The notes below the pieces were generated by a model. That model ran no database searches, was not told the DNA's origin, and saw nothing but the letters and a program-made list of their open reading frames with translations. Shown here in pieces: positions 9,901 through 18,813 of a DNA stretch of 64,000 nt. The number at the start of each line of letters is the position of its first letter. Position 1 is the first letter of the stretch. Source of the DNA: Picocystis sp. L7 (taxonomy: Eukaryota; Chlorophyta; Picocystophyceae; Picocystales; Picocystaceae); contig QXJR01000011.1 of NCBI GenBank assembly GCA_020975725.1, positions 62,001 to 126,000 on the forward strand, read 5' to 3'. The translations under genes were made by a program, and so were the position numbers.

Positions 9901-10772
9901 CCAAGCAGGCAATGGAAAGGATAGATCGACTACGCGGAACTGCTGGAGTGGCAATTGCAGCTCTGCTTCACCGCAACGACACGGCCATCTCGTATGCAGA
10001 GCATTTTCAAGATTTGCGGGCTGTATTGCTGGGAACTGGAGCATGTGAATCCATCAACTGGTCCTCTCCTGTAGACTCTTTTCCTCGACTGGTGAAGTTA
10101 GTTGGGTTCGAAGCGTACAGAACGCAAGTGATGTCAGGGTTGGTCTTAAGTATTGGGGGCTTGTGCCAACACCTCTCCTGTGTAGCTTCCGACGCGCTTT
10201 TCGCGTACATGAGCGAACCTTCCGCGCCACCTCTGCCAGAGATCGCCAAAACTCTCCTGGAGGTTTGGAGGTCTGCATGCGGTACGGACCGAATAACGGT
10301 CCCCCTGATGAACACTCTCGACAAATTATACACTCGAACAGAATTGAGGCAGATAGGACCAAAGGTGGCATCTTTCCATGCAGAGGTCTTGGAGCTTACA
10401 AGGATAGAGGGGCGAGGTAGCAAGGACGTAAAAAAGCTCACCGTTATTGCCAACGTGCTATGTCACCTCTGCCTGACCCCTGAGCCAGTGTCCAGCCAGG
10501 CACTCTCCGTATATATGGTGTTGCTTGGCAATCGCTTCCCAAAGGTTCGCCAGTATGCCGCCGAGCAGCTGTACATCACCATGTTGATGGTGGATGAGAC
10601 CGAAGACTTGTATTCTTGGGCTAAGTGTACAGAAAATGCGCTAGAAGTCCTGAGCGAGTGTGCATGGGACTCCAGTCCCGAGATCGCCAAGGAGGCTAGA
10701 GACAGAATTCGTGCTTCCTTGCCCTTGGACGATGTTCCGAAGGCACAGTTGGTCGTTCCTACCTGCCGCTAG
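6975..10772 (+). CDS. TBCD: Tubulin-folding cofactor D
   Basis: 1265 residues from the ATG at 6975 (METSFARC). Tubulin-specific chaperone D captures beta-tubulin and, with cofactors C and E, forms the complex that releases the folded alpha/beta dimer; it acts in the cytosol. The sequence is made of HEAT/armadillo-like helical repeats throughout. A family hallmark is the hydrophobic segment VLLLWLCVLVLLPFDI around residue 240. Further typical segments are the HEAT motifs RDTVVRWSAAKGLGRI and HVRDAACYVCWAFARAY. Length matches the roughly 1200-residue family. It is intronless and converges on CDT2, with 71 bp between the stop codons. Confidence 0.93.
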   Translation: METSFARCVANMQASRTAWERREALQETKKCVGLLRERPSAMDGALEGAVTWLMKDLLQLTRRGLEAASEKKRIYRKQEDEEETTSQILALEESGQEPVDEEGGEQGKPMSVPPVNLEEVREHCKLVLELVNARGWKAVMRCMPHEARDLEGAARLLLSMEQECPHPANKEDRSGIPKMQPGTDTAWEESQSLGIRQNPTRKSTEQSDKQIFRCTMFNGSEDSAEEWEDVGEVKCVLLLWLCVLVLLPFDIAVVDSTRENLNAKPLEEELIDLSKHFLATPGNLRDMAALLLSRLLSRRDMKPQLLSFCRWCSNQVLGSDLDPHCFLIPGIAHAMAHIFKMGSKDSLIMVAEEGWKVAEALSVGCQQVGSTLVRKLGHKLVQRVLLAMLPAAAVSWKYDRRITSLLFDDSHHQREQRNKVEAVSCEDEEFCAPEFLEAAVEMLLSGLKDRDTVVRWSAAKGLGRISSRLPLSLAGDVVEAVVDILSPTHNDSAWHGGCLAVAELARRGLLLPVHLDNVVPKVVTALAYDVRRGPHSVGAHVRDAACYVCWAFARAYEPKVMKKPALQLAPALLVTACYDREVHCRRAASAAFQEAVGRQGATSFAHGIEIITAADYVTVGPRQRAFLEVAPFVAQFAEYTDAFVDHLVHVKLRHWECSLRKLSAKGLKELCAHGREKVLEALSRTLIPLCTDPQLEIRHGAVYGVAESLIGLGESMDIKTLGTPRIDALSSIIARIIDAKLCRGKGGELMRTAVCKLIQSISTVNLPVDMEFLSQAQRTLDENLAHPNAEIQEMASEGMRIFLKAYFSDDRNHAEILVLQYCTWLTATDNPPRRRGGALALAAIPESLYADSPLFGQAMTALCSSSALGGESCHEDAETRVNSVKAIGVIYRNLCQQGPAVLKQTISVAMNKEVFTSLLKALDDYSIDDRGDVGSWVREASIRSIQEFLAVNQDMLAAGGKVDLRQMETLAFGRLAKQAMERIDRLRGTAGVAIAALLHRNDTAISYAEHFQDLRAVLLGTGACESINWSSPVDSFPRLVKLVGFEAYRTQVMSGLVLSIGGLCQHLSCVASDALFAYMSEPSAPPLPEIAKTLLEVWRSACGTDRITVPLMNTLDKLYTRTELRQIGPKVASFHAEVLELTRIEGRGSKDVKKLTVIANVLCHLCLTPEPVSSQALSVYMVLLGNRFPKVRQYAAEQLYITMLMVDETEDLYSWAKCTENALEVLSECAWDSSPEIAKEARDRIRASLPLDDVPKAQLVVPTCR

Positions 10773-10792
10773 ACGGACTCATTGTCTTTCTG

Positions 10793-10827
10793 AATAAACG
10801 GTCTGCAATGGTGCTCCGAATTTTATT
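10793..10827. terminator. Convergent poly(A) signals of TBCD and CDT2
   Basis: AATAAA on the plus strand at 10793-10798 serves TBCD. TTTATT at 10822-10827 is AATAAA on the minus strand, 17 nt after the CDT2 stop codon. The two 3' ends must overlap or nearly so. Confidence 0.6.
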
Positions 10828-10843
10828 TCAACGCTATTGCAAC

Positions 10844-12393
10844 TTACCTGAGGAAAAAGTGATCCAAAGCCAGCTGCCGCTTGCGTCTCTCCCGCTGTGC
10901 TACTGTTGCGTTCTGGTCTTCAAGAACTGCGGATGGACCCGGTCCATGCAAGGGTGTGGGAACACATGCGCTTCGCGTGTGCACGGGTGGCGTGCATGGG
11001 GCTTGCACGTTGTGCCTTGTGCTGGGTTGCAGCACCTTGGACGCAATGCCCTCCATGCTTTCGCTGACATTCCACATCCTGGCCGAGAAGTCGTCGGAGC
11101 AAGTGGCCACCCTTCCTGGATCCGTGGGTGACCACTTCACTGCCGTGACTTCCCCTTCGTGGCCTTTCAAAACGCAAGGGCCATCGTATGGCTGGTTTGT
11201 CTGCCAGATGTAAACGTTGGCATCGTTGCTGCCGCTCACAATGTACTTGCCGTCGGGGCTGATGTCTGCTTTCACGTAGAATCCTTGCAGGGAGTGTCCG
11301 GTGAAGGATTCCACCGGTCCCAGCTCTGGACGCAGGACGTCGTAGAGGTAGATGACGTTGTTGCTGCATGATGCAAGCAGTTTCGAGCCAGTCTCGTCGG
11401 TGGAGAGGCACGTGATTCCAAACTTCCTGGCGGAAAGGCTGTCCATCTGTTCCGTGCTCTCCATGCTGACCAGGTTCACCGGACATTGAAGATTCCTCAC
11501 GTCCCAGAACTTGACGGATCCATCGCCCGCACCCGAGCTGGCCAGCATGCTCTCGTCTTGGAGGAAGAGCACCGACGTGACGGAGGAATGCAAGGCATGT
11601 TTCCCGCGTCCGATCCTGCATCGCTTGCGCACCCTACGGGTCCCGGGTAGGGCGTGTGCTTCCTCTACTTTTCCCACGTGCTTCCGAAACGTTTCTCCGG
11701 TCATCCAACACTTGCAGCTCTCGCTGGTTCGGACGTCCCACAACATGATGGCTCCATCTCTTGCTCCGGAGGCGAAGACGTTTCCGGCGCCGTTTCGATG
11801 GCTGGCCACGGACTTGACGCTTCCGCCATGTCCTCGAAAGGACACGATGCATTGTTCGGTTTCCGCGTCCCACAGTTTGATGGATTGATCTCCAGAAGCC
11901 GTGAGCAGCTTGGTGTCTCGATCGGTCCATTGCACGTCGAAGATGGCGTTGGGATGGGCCAGGAACTGCGATGTTTTTCTCATGCAACCTTCTCGTTCTC
12001 CTTCCTCCTCTCTGTCGGACCTGTTTCGGTGGGTGTCGATCCTCGTCACGTATCCTTCTTCGTCGGCCACGACCAGCCACCTTCCCGCTTCTCGTCCGGT
12101 CCTTGCGAAATCCACGGCGAAGGGCGGCACTTCTTCCATCTCCGGTGCGATGCCCACTCTTCCCGCTTGTATTCCCTTCAATCTCCACCCTCCCATCTTG
12201 GACGTGCGTCTTGCTGCACGTGCACGCGTCCACGCTCCCATCCGTCAGCTCGTTCCTACCCTGTTTTCCCGCCACGTCTTCCTCCCGGTTTCCCGTTTGG
12301 ACACGCACCTCCTTCGGGGGACACTTCTCGCGCCTTGAGGTGTCCCAGGAAGCTCCTTTCGGACCCTCCATGTCCCGTGGCGATGGCGTCCAT
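10844..12393 (-). CDS. CDT2: CDT2/DTL, WD40 substrate receptor of the CRL4 ubiquitin ligase
   Basis: Two exons are inferred: 12393-12309 and 12213-10844, joined in phase 1, giving 484 residues. Exon 1 encodes a short conserved-looking start containing SFLGHLKAREVSPEG. The protein is a WD40 propeller with segments characteristic of CDT2/DTL: PPFAVDFARTG, a DEEGYV strand, HPNAIFDVQWT, ASGDQSIKLWD, GARDGAIMLWD, NNVIYLYDV, FYVKADISPDGKYIVSGS and VATCSDDFSARMW. CDT2 recruits PCNA-bound substrates such as CDT1 for ubiquitination in S phase. The extreme C-terminus has RQLALDHFFLR, matching a PIP box (QxxLxxFF). It is much shorter than the animal protein, lacking the long C-terminal extension. Confidence 0.85.
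12214..12308 (-). other. Inferred intron 1 of CDT2 (95 nt)
   Basis: Donor GTGCGT, acceptor GTGCAG, with CTGAC upstream of the acceptor. The join keeps the frame (phase 1) and links a plausible N-terminus to the conserved propeller. The intron contains the exact E2F-like site TTTCCCGCC at 12265-12273. Confidence 0.65.
12265..12273 (+). promoter_or_regulatory. E2F-like site TTTCCCGCC in CDT2 intron 1
   Basis: Exact consensus match 120 bp inside the CDT2 gene from its start codon. If the intron call is wrong, it would lie just upstream of the alternative ATG at 12241. Confidence 0.4.
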
Positions 12394-13056
12394 CCCCGTG
12401 GATGCCGACGATGGCGTTTGGCGCGATGGAATGCGACTGGGACCTTTCGAACAAGGTCGAGGTTAACACGAAGGTTAATTCGAGGGGGGAGGGAGGGGTC
12501 CCTCCTTCTCTCTCTCCCCCCTCGATCTATGGATGGATGGATCGATGGGAGGAGGGGAGGGGAGAAAAGAGATCGATGGGGACGGCCGGAGGTATCGATG
12601 GAGGGGCGGTCGATAAACGATAGCTTGGGACGAATGGGATCGATGTCTTTTTTGGGGGGGGGGGGAGGGGGAGCAGCACCGCCCGGGGTCCGCCCGGCAC
12701 GCGTGCATCGATCGCAGAGGAAGAACGAACGCATCCTTTGTCTCCTCTTAGAAAACGTACGCTATTCCTCTGCGGGGATCGCTCCCCCCGGCCTTTCCCT
12801 TCCGGTCCGCGATACGCCGATCCCCGTCGAGGACCTCCCTCCTTTCCCCATAAGATCTCCCCGTCCTCTTCGGGTCTTGGGCGTGGAGGCGTGCCCGATC
12901 GCAGGAAGGACGTGGTCCGTCCATGATGCCTTCCACGTCGTCCAGTCCATTTCGCAGAGGTGGAAGAGACCGCCACACACGAACGAAGCACGGGAAGAAG
13001 ACGTGCGCAAGAGCGGAACGCGATCGTTCAGGAACGCAGGGAAAGACACAGAAGGA
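12394..13056. other. Divergent intergenic region CDT2 / DnaJ zinc-finger gene
   Basis: Contains a cluster of ATCGAT/TCGAT motifs from about 12523 to 12645 and a T6 G12 run at 12648-12665. No separate gene is supported. The leader or transit peptide of the DnaJ zinc-finger gene may begin inside it. Confidence 0.5.
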
Positions 13057-13542
13057 ATGGAAACGACGTGCACGTGTGCATGCAGGGGCACGGAAGGGAT
13101 CCTCCGCGGCGGGAGGACCAGGGACGGAACCAAACGACCCAGGAAAGTGGTGGGCGTGCGTCGAGAGAGGAAGGAAGAGAGGGACGTCGCCACCCACTCG
13201 GCCCTGGGATTCGCCATGGGTGGATATGCCATGGGCGCGTACGGAGGCGGTGCGCTTTCCAAGGTGGCCAGCACCCTGGGCGTGCTGATCGGAGCGGCCT
13301 GGTTCTGGAGCAAGATGTCGGAAGCGGCCGTGGACCACGAAGAAGGACCCAACCCGGAATGTGCGACTTGTGAAGGGACGGGAAAGGTCCCGTGCATGTG
13401 CACGAGGTGGTCGGACGGAGACGTGGGCTGTGGCACGTGCGGTGGGACGGGACGCATGGCCTGTCCTGCCTGCAGAGGTTCAGGAACCGGCGTGCCCATC
13501 CCCCTGGCCATCAAGATTGAACCTGGCGAGGGCAGGAGGTGA
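13057..13542 (+). CDS. Small DnaJ-type (BSD2-like) zinc-finger protein with one membrane segment
   Basis: 161 residues if the ATG at 13057 is used. An in-frame ATG at 13216 gives 108 residues, and conservation appears to begin there, so the start is tentative. From 13216 the protein has a Gly/Ala/Tyr-rich segment, a hydrophobic stretch STLGVLIGAAWFW that could cross a membrane, and four CxxC units with Gly-rich spacing (CATCEGTG, CMC, CGTCGGTG, CPACRGSGTG). This is the cysteine-rich domain of the DnaJ zinc-finger superfamily without a J domain. Plants have small plastid proteins with the same core, including the CTRWSDGD segment between the zinc centres. Role as a plastid thiol or assembly chaperone is inferred from that family. 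Confidence 0.7.
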   Translation: METTCTCACRGTEGILRGGRTRDGTKRPRKVVGVRRERKEERDVATHSALGFAMGGYAMGAYGGGALSKVASTLGVLIGAAWFWSKMSEAAVDHEEGPNPECATCEGTGKVPCMCTRWSDGDVGCGTCGGTGRMACPACRGSGTGVPIPLAIKIEPGEGRR

Positions 13543-14045
13543 TTCCTGCTCTCTCTCTCTCGGAGCAGGCGCACGGCTGGCGGATGCATGCCGTGTGCAC
13601 CTCGACCTGTATCTCCTGTACATACCTCTGGCCGGGCAGCATCCAAAGACCGGTGGTGCGGAACGGTTGCCCCGTGGCATTTGTGACATACACCCACCTT
13701 TCTCACGTGCGGTATCCCCCCTTGTCATTCATTTGTGAGTCTTGCGGCAGGGCCTTGCACCGTCCAGCCGGGCAAGTTCCCTGTCCATTCCTTCCTTCCA
13801 TCATGCCCAAGCCTCCACCTGGTCCTCCTCCCACGTCCCTTGGGTCTCGGATGAAGAACCCTTTCCCCTGGTCCTGATTGGATCGAACCGTCGTGGGGGA
13901 TCGAGGGAGTCCCACCCCAGGGATCCCCCGATCGAAAGGGAGGCGATGTTCCAATCGAACCGGGATCCCTTCGGGGTTCGAAACCGAAACGCTTGGGGTG
14001 GGATGGGACGTGGTCGAGCACCGACACCATTCGTGACGTCACGCG
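13543..14045. other. Intergenic region before the DUF2358 gene
   Basis: About 500 bp with the 3' end of the DnaJ zinc-finger gene and the promoter of the DUF2358 gene. No coding feature is supported. The CRE-type palindrome at 14034 is listed separately. Confidence 0.45.
14034..14041. promoter_or_regulatory. CRE/bZIP palindrome TGACGTCA
   Basis: Perfect 8-bp CRE-type element immediately before the ATG chosen for the DUF2358 gene. If it is a promoter site, the true start codon must lie downstream of 14046. bZIP binding is inference. Confidence 0.3.
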
Positions 14046-14771
14046 ATGCGACAGGCGTCGGAAGCGAAGCGCACGGGAGCGCCTTGGTCGCGTGCGACGG
14101 GATGGACGCGGGTCAGGAAGAAAGGAAGGAAACCAAGCGTGGGAAGGTGGACGAGGGCGGCGGAGACGCGCACCGTGTGTCCAGGAGGAGGGCCTGAACC
14201 GGACTATTACGCCAACGTTGGAGATGCGATACGAACGCTGAGAGAAGACATCCCACGCCTCTTCCAGAGGGACCTGGACTACCACATCTACGACGATGAC
14301 ATCGTCTTCATGGACAAGAGAAACCGGTTCCAAGGGATGAAGAACTACAAGCTCGTGTTCTGGTCCCTGCGCTTCCACGGGAGGATATTCTTCCACACCC
14401 TCTTCGTAGAAGTGATCCGGATCTGGCAACCGTGCGACGACGTCATCATGATGAGATGGAGGGTGCACGGATGGCCGAGGGTGCCGTGGGAAGCCGAAGG
14501 AATCTTCGACGGGACCTCCGAATACCGACTCAATCGCGGCGGAAAGATCTACAGCCACAAGGTGGACAACGTCATCTTCAGCGACGATTTCAACATGCAG
14601 CCCATCCCCCTCTTTCGAAGGCTCATGCTGGCACCCAAACCCACCGTACCGTCACTCTACTTCATGTACTGCCTGGCCCACTTCAGCTTCGTCAGGTTGT
14701 ACTTCGCACTGATTTGCACGTTGCTCATTAATCACGGGAAACTTCGAGGCCTGGGATCCGGAAGCGCGTGA
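14046..14771 (+). CDS. DUF2358 plastid protein
   Basis: 241 residues from the ATG at 14046, which is tentative. Residues about 55-170 match the plant and cyanobacterial DUF2358 domain. This has an NTF2/SnoaL-like fold, with DYYANVGDAIRTLREDIP, YDDDIVFMDKRNRFQG, NYKLVFWSLRFHGR, IRIWQP, PRVPWEAEG and GKIYSHKVDN. The basic, Thr/Arg-rich N-terminus could be a transit peptide. A C-terminal hydrophobic stretch (YFMYCLAHFSFVRLYFALI) is possibly membrane-associated. The biochemical function of DUF2358 is not established. Confidence 0.8.
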   Translation: MRQASEAKRTGAPWSRATGWTRVRKKGRKPSVGRWTRAAETRTVCPGGGPEPDYYANVGDAIRTLREDIPRLFQRDLDYHIYDDDIVFMDKRNRFQGMKNYKLVFWSLRFHGRIFFHTLFVEVIRIWQPCDDVIMMRWRVHGWPRVPWEAEGIFDGTSEYRLNRGGKIYSHKVDNVIFSDDFNMQPIPLFRRLMLAPKPTVPSLYFMYCLAHFSFVRLYFALICTLLINHGKLRGLGSGSA

Positions 14772-14831
14772 ATTGTACAATAGAGCCCAAAGGCATGGGC
14801 CCAGTCATTCAAGGGAGATCAGCATGGGACG

Positions 14832-14853
14832 AATAAATGTACAAGTTTTTATT
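14832..14853. terminator. Convergent poly(A) signals of the DUF2358 and PH genes
   Basis: AATAAA on plus at 14832-14837 and on minus at 14853-14848, only 10 bp apart, between stops at 14771 and 14927. Confidence 0.55.
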
Positions 14854-14926
14854 GGCAGGCGTCCCGCCCGCATTGTAAATACACGGACAGTTTTGCATCA
14901 ACGTTCCGCAGCGATAACATGTACCT

Positions 14927-16192
14927 TCAGTAAAGCTTCGCGGACCAAAAAGGCATGGTGAGGGACTCGGAAACGCGCTCCATCTCGCGCGTCAGCCGCA
15001 TGCACTCTTCGTGCTCCTCCTCTGCTTTGCGCTCCGCAGCAAGCATCCGTTCTTCCGCAAACAGGTGCTCTTGCGTTGCCTTGGCCAGCTGCTCCCGCGT
15101 TTGGAGCAGCTGAAGTCGGTAATGGTTTGCCAATTCCGCAGTTTCCTCCAGTTTTGCACTCAACCTCCGGCTCCTCTCTCTCTCCGCCGACAGCTCCTGG
15201 GAGAGCTTCTGTGTTTCCGCCTTCGCATCCGTGAGCTCGACCTCGTTCAAGGCAAGCTTGTCCCGGGTGATGGACAAATCCCGCTGCGCGTTGTGGAGGG
15301 ATTCATGCACGTTTTCCAGCTCGTTGGTGGTCGATTCTAGATGGTGCTCTTTGGCCTGCAAGACGGACTTGAACATGTCGAACACCTTCATCATCCGCAC
15401 GTGCTCTCCTGCGCCCAGCTTCCAAGAACCAGGCGAGCTGGTCTGAAGGACGGATTCATGCATCTCCACAATATCCTGTGGGAGTTTCATTTGCAACATC
15501 TCCTGTAGCAGCTGCTGCAAGCTCCCGTGGGATTGTTCGGAGGAAGCAGTATCTTCAGTGGCCGAAACGGAGCCTTCGTCTTGGATCTGATCTGTCCTCC
15601 TTCCCGCGGAGATGAGGGTGGCAGTTGCACGCTCTGCCTCGGAAACGGGCGTGAGCGCGATAGCTTGTGGTACTTTCACTTCTGGTGTGATTGGTTCTTC
15701 GGCGGTCTCACCACCATCGGACGTTTCTCCGTCGGTTGACGGGTCCATCTCTTCTTGTTTCACGAAGCAGGGTTCCAGGGACTTCTTGATCGGATTTCCT
15801 GACGTCTTCTCGTCCGCTCTCTTGCGCATTTGCGACACCAGTGCATCGATCCACTGCTGTGCTTCGTCCCGGCTCTCTGCGGCCAGCTGCCACTTGGCTT
15901 TGGCGGCGTGGACGTAGAAGACTGTCCACAGCGGTCGATCTTCCGGCGAAGGCAGCACACCTACGGCGGTGATGTCTTCGATCGGCACGTATCCGAGCAC
16001 TTCTCCGTCCGCTTGTGCGCGGAATTGGAGCTTGCCCACGTCGAGGTCGAGTTCGAAGTGTCGCGTGGCCCATCCTTTGGTCCACCTGGATTGTTTGTAC
16101 AGGGTTCCTTGCGGTGCTTCTTGGGTGGCACTGGGCGGGCTCAGGGCGTCTCCCTGTCGCACCCATCGTGCAAACGTGGCCGCCATCGCCAT
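14927..16192 (-). CDS. PH-domain protein with C-terminal coiled coil
   Basis: 421 residues from the ATG at 16192; the longer open frame upstream is Pro/Gly-rich leader. Residues about 30-125 form a pleckstrin-homology domain (QGTLYKQSRWTKGWATRHFEL, then strands ending in the helix SRDEAQQWIDALVSQM with the conserved Trp). A Ser/Thr/Glu-rich linker follows. From about 260 to 410 a long coiled coil has heptads rich in Leu, Glu, Lys and Arg (for example LESTTNELENVHESLHNAQR). Likely role: phosphoinositide- or protein-binding scaffold at a membrane. The partner is unknown. Two E2F-like sites lie upstream on its coding strand. Confidence 0.75.
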   Translation of the reverse strand: MAMAATFARWVRQGDALSPPSATQEAPQGTLYKQSRWTKGWATRHFELDLDVGKLQFRAQADGEVLGYVPIEDITAVGVLPSPEDRPLWTVFYVHAAKAKWQLAAESRDEAQQWIDALVSQMRKRADEKTSGNPIKKSLEPCFVKQEEMDPSTDGETSDGGETAEEPITPEVKVPQAIALTPVSEAERATATLISAGRRTDQIQDEGSVSATEDTASSEQSHGSLQQLLQEMLQMKLPQDIVEMHESVLQTSSPGSWKLGAGEHVRMMKVFDMFKSVLQAKEHHLESTTNELENVHESLHNAQRDLSITRDKLALNEVELTDAKAETQKLSQELSAERERSRRLSAKLEETAELANHYRLQLLQTREQLAKATQEHLFAEERMLAAERKAEEEHEECMRLTREMERVSESLTMPFWSAKLY

Positions 16193-16335
16193 GGCCGCCG
16201 AGGCGCGAAAGGGACACGGGTCGGTCCAGGAAGGATCGAAGGATGTTCCAATGCCCCCCCCCCCCTTTTTTGGATCCCCCATCCACCCCCCGGATCCACA
16301 CCCCGTGGGCGAAGGAGAGGGGAAGGGGGGGAAAA

Positions 16336-16344
16336 GGCGGGAAA
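16336..16344 (-). promoter_or_regulatory. E2F-like site TTTCCCGCC
   Basis: Exact consensus on the minus strand, 144 bp upstream of the PH/coiled-coil start. A second copy is at 16398-16406. Confidence 0.4.
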
Positions 16345-16397
16345 CCAAGGAGGGGGGCTTCCCGCGCGCGGGAACCGATCCAAGGCGATCCCGGGGT

Positions 16398-16406
16398 GGC
16401 GGGAAA
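16398..16406 (-). promoter_or_regulatory. E2F-like site TTTCCCGCC
   Basis: Second exact copy upstream of the PH/coiled-coil gene, 206 bp from its start. Confidence 0.4.
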
Positions 16407-16560
16407 GGATCTCCGGGGCGGGGATCGGGGCGTCGGTTGACGTCCTCGGGGGGTGGAAAGGGGGGCATTGGAACGCCAAGCGACGGACCGAGGGGGGGAG
16501 GGGGGTCCACGTGGATCACGTGATGGATTTATTCGATGGACACGTGGAAAGGCAGACGTG

Positions 16561-18813
16561 TCACGTCCCGGCCAAGGAATGGCTGAAGCTGCGTGCCATG
16601 TTGCGCACCAAAGCCAAACGAACCGCGCCTCGCATGAGATGGGAACGATCGTCCATGGGGACAGGTGGACATGCGCTCAGGACCGTCTCGGGGGTCAGCT
16701 CCTCTACGCAATCGACGAGAGCCTGCGTATCCTGAACGTTGAAGACCACGTCGCTGCTCTCCATCAGAGGCACCACCGAAAACAGAATGGAAAACCAGAA
16801 CCTCCGCGGGGCCTTGCCACCCTGGATGAGGTCCAGAACCTGATCTCGAATGCCCAACTTCAAAACGCTCAACTGAGAAAGCGCGGCTTCCCGGTCTTCT
16901 ACGCCCTGCCCATTGCGCACAGCCCACTTCATCTCTTTCCATTGCTTGAGGCTCCGGGTCAGCGAGTGGTAGCCCGCCAAAAAGGATAAATCTCCGTGAG
17001 GGATGTTTCCCGTCGCTTCCAAGGTGTCTAGCACGAGGGACAGCTTCGCAAACTCAGCATCGTTGATGGTGCAGCCCTCTGGACCTCCAGAAACTCGGTC
17101 CAACAGCTTCCTACCCAAGCACCGTAGCCGCTTTTCATCCCCTCCCCTTTGAAACCAGTAAATGGCCGTGCCAGCACGACCGTGCTGCCATGCGTGCGAT
17201 CCCGCGCGTCTGCAGATGTCATCTGCTGTGGTGCGGAGGCCCAACCTGTCACAGCAAGACAGAGCTTGCTGGATCACCCTTGGGTCGCACTGGTGAATTG
17301 GAAGGCGCTCAAAAAGAGATTCAGTCGCTCGTGCACCGTGCACCGGGCACCAAGCCAGGTACGCTACTGCAACCTTCCACATGGAAAGGTCTGAGGCCAT
17401 GCTCATCGCAAAGAGCACGCGATAGTACTCAACCTGATCAGAGCCAAACTCTGCCACTTCCTTTGATGACACGGGGGCGCTGGCTGCTGCAGGCGCTGAA
17501 AGCAGTTCGGTTACGTGCGCCATCATCCAAGGTCCCAGGAGATTCGAGCTGAGATTCATCACCTCTTGCGTGTCACGCTCCAGAATGGCCATCAGCATCT
17601 TGTCCAGTTCTCCCTCACCACCTCCTTTCGTTTTCATGCACGTGCTTGCGAGAGCCCTCAGTTCGTCGAACGCCTTGAGGTTTGGGTACACGTGCAGAAG
17701 CCGTGCAGCAAACAGTTCCAACCAACTGCCTGTGCATCCCTCAATGGTCTCCTCATCGCCAGCCAGGATGCCCAGTATTTTGAGTAGACCCACGGCAGTT
17801 GAACCCCCGCACTCTGCCCAAAGTTCGTGGTTGCTGATGAGCTCGTGGCACTGCTGCAGCCAACCTTTCCGAAAGTGCATGAGCCCATCCATCGCCTCGA
17901 AGGACCTGCCTAGTATGTTTTGCAAAGAGGACGTTTTGTACCTTGGCATGGTGCGCAGAAACAAGGTGACAGCTTCCAGTGCGGACACTTGCGGCCGTGC
18001 CTGTTGGTCCCCGTGCTTCCATTGGATCCAGGCGGAGTGCTTTCCCAGCGCCTCCACGACCAGGGTCGTCCATCCTAGGGCCACCAGGCGCTGCAGGCAC
18101 TTCCAATATTCGGGTTGGGTCTCTGGCACCGGTGTGTTTTTGAGCAGGGAGGTCAGTCTGTCGAGCTGCATCTCGGCCGCGACATCTCCAGCTTGAAGCA
18201 GGACGGTGTTCCTCTGCAACCATTGCGCCACTCCTTCGGCTGCGAATCCGTGAGCGGAGGATCTATCCACGTAGATCATTTCTACGAGTTCCCACACGGC
18301 TCTTCGATAGAGGATCATGTCGTCTTCCACGCCCAGTTGCGCCTCTTCGGGATTGGCAGGATCGTCGACCCGGCCCATCACATGACACACGTTCCTGCTG
18401 AACTCGAGCACGTCCATCCAGGTCTCTTGTTCTTCCCCTTGTCGTTTCCTTGTCTCTTTGTTCCTTTGCAGCTCTTCGAACCACGGCATGGCTTCGAACA
18501 CGATCCTTCTCTCTTCGGGGGTCGGCACACCCCTTGCATCCACGTCCGTCGCGTCCGTTCCACACCACCACGGTCAGCTCCTGCACCTCTTCCATCTCTT
18601 TCCTGCCTTCCTTTCGTTCTCTCGTCCGCCACGCGACGCCATCCTTCCAACTCTCTGGTCCGTCGGGTGGTCTCACCATCGCAGGTGTGTGCGTCGGTTT
18701 TCGCCGCCGACGCCCACCACTTCGTTCCCAGGTCCCCATCGGATCTCCTGTCCCCTTTCTCCGTCCTCCATTCCCATGTTGGACCACGTGGGATCCCTCT
18801 TCGCCTCCGCCAT
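16561..18813 (-). CDS. NUP85: Nucleoporin NUP85 (NUP107-160 Y-complex)
   Basis: Two exons: 18813-18677 and 18532-16561, joined in phase 2, giving 702 residues. Exon 1 supplies the N-terminus with EIRWGPGNEVVGVGG, the short conserved blade-insertion segment (WGPG) of NUP85. Exon 2 is an all-helical ACE1-type solenoid. It resembles plant NUP85 in ALEAVTLFLRTMPRYK, GSWLELFAARLLHVYPNL, LLGPWMMAHVTELLSA, DQVEYYRVLFAMSM and HAWQHGRAGTAIYWFQRG. NUP85 pairs with SEH1 in the short arm of the Y-complex of the nuclear pore scaffold. Without the intron the frame lacks a credible start, since the stop just upstream of 18543 lies in the intron. Confidence 0.85.
18533..18676 (-). other. Inferred intron of NUP85 (144 nt)
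   Basis: Donor GTGAGA, acceptor CAAG, CTGAC about 42 nt before the acceptor. Splicing restores an N-terminus with the WGPG motif in frame. Confidence 0.7.

Larger units (their letters stand above)
16193..16560. other. Spacer between the NUP85 3' end and the PH gene, with E2F-like sites and a C12 run
   Basis: On the PH coding strand this 368-bp stretch carries A6 G12 (16271-16254), 62 nt before the ATG, and two exact TTTCCCGCC sites (16344-16336 and 16406-16398). It is very GC-rich. No gene is supported. Confidence 0.5.

Noticed and set aside
12241-12241. ATG at 12241 as start of CDT2
   Set aside because: The sequence just upstream contains CTGAC and GTGCAG splice signals, and an upstream exon joins in phase with a more plausible N-terminus.
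12762-13706. 314-codon minus frame over the DnaJ zinc-finger gene
   Set aside because: Antisense of a conserved CxxC protein; Ser/Pro/Arg-rich without a domain.
13725-14558. 277-codon minus frame over the DUF2358 gene
   Set aside because: Shadow of the conserved plus-strand protein; no domain.
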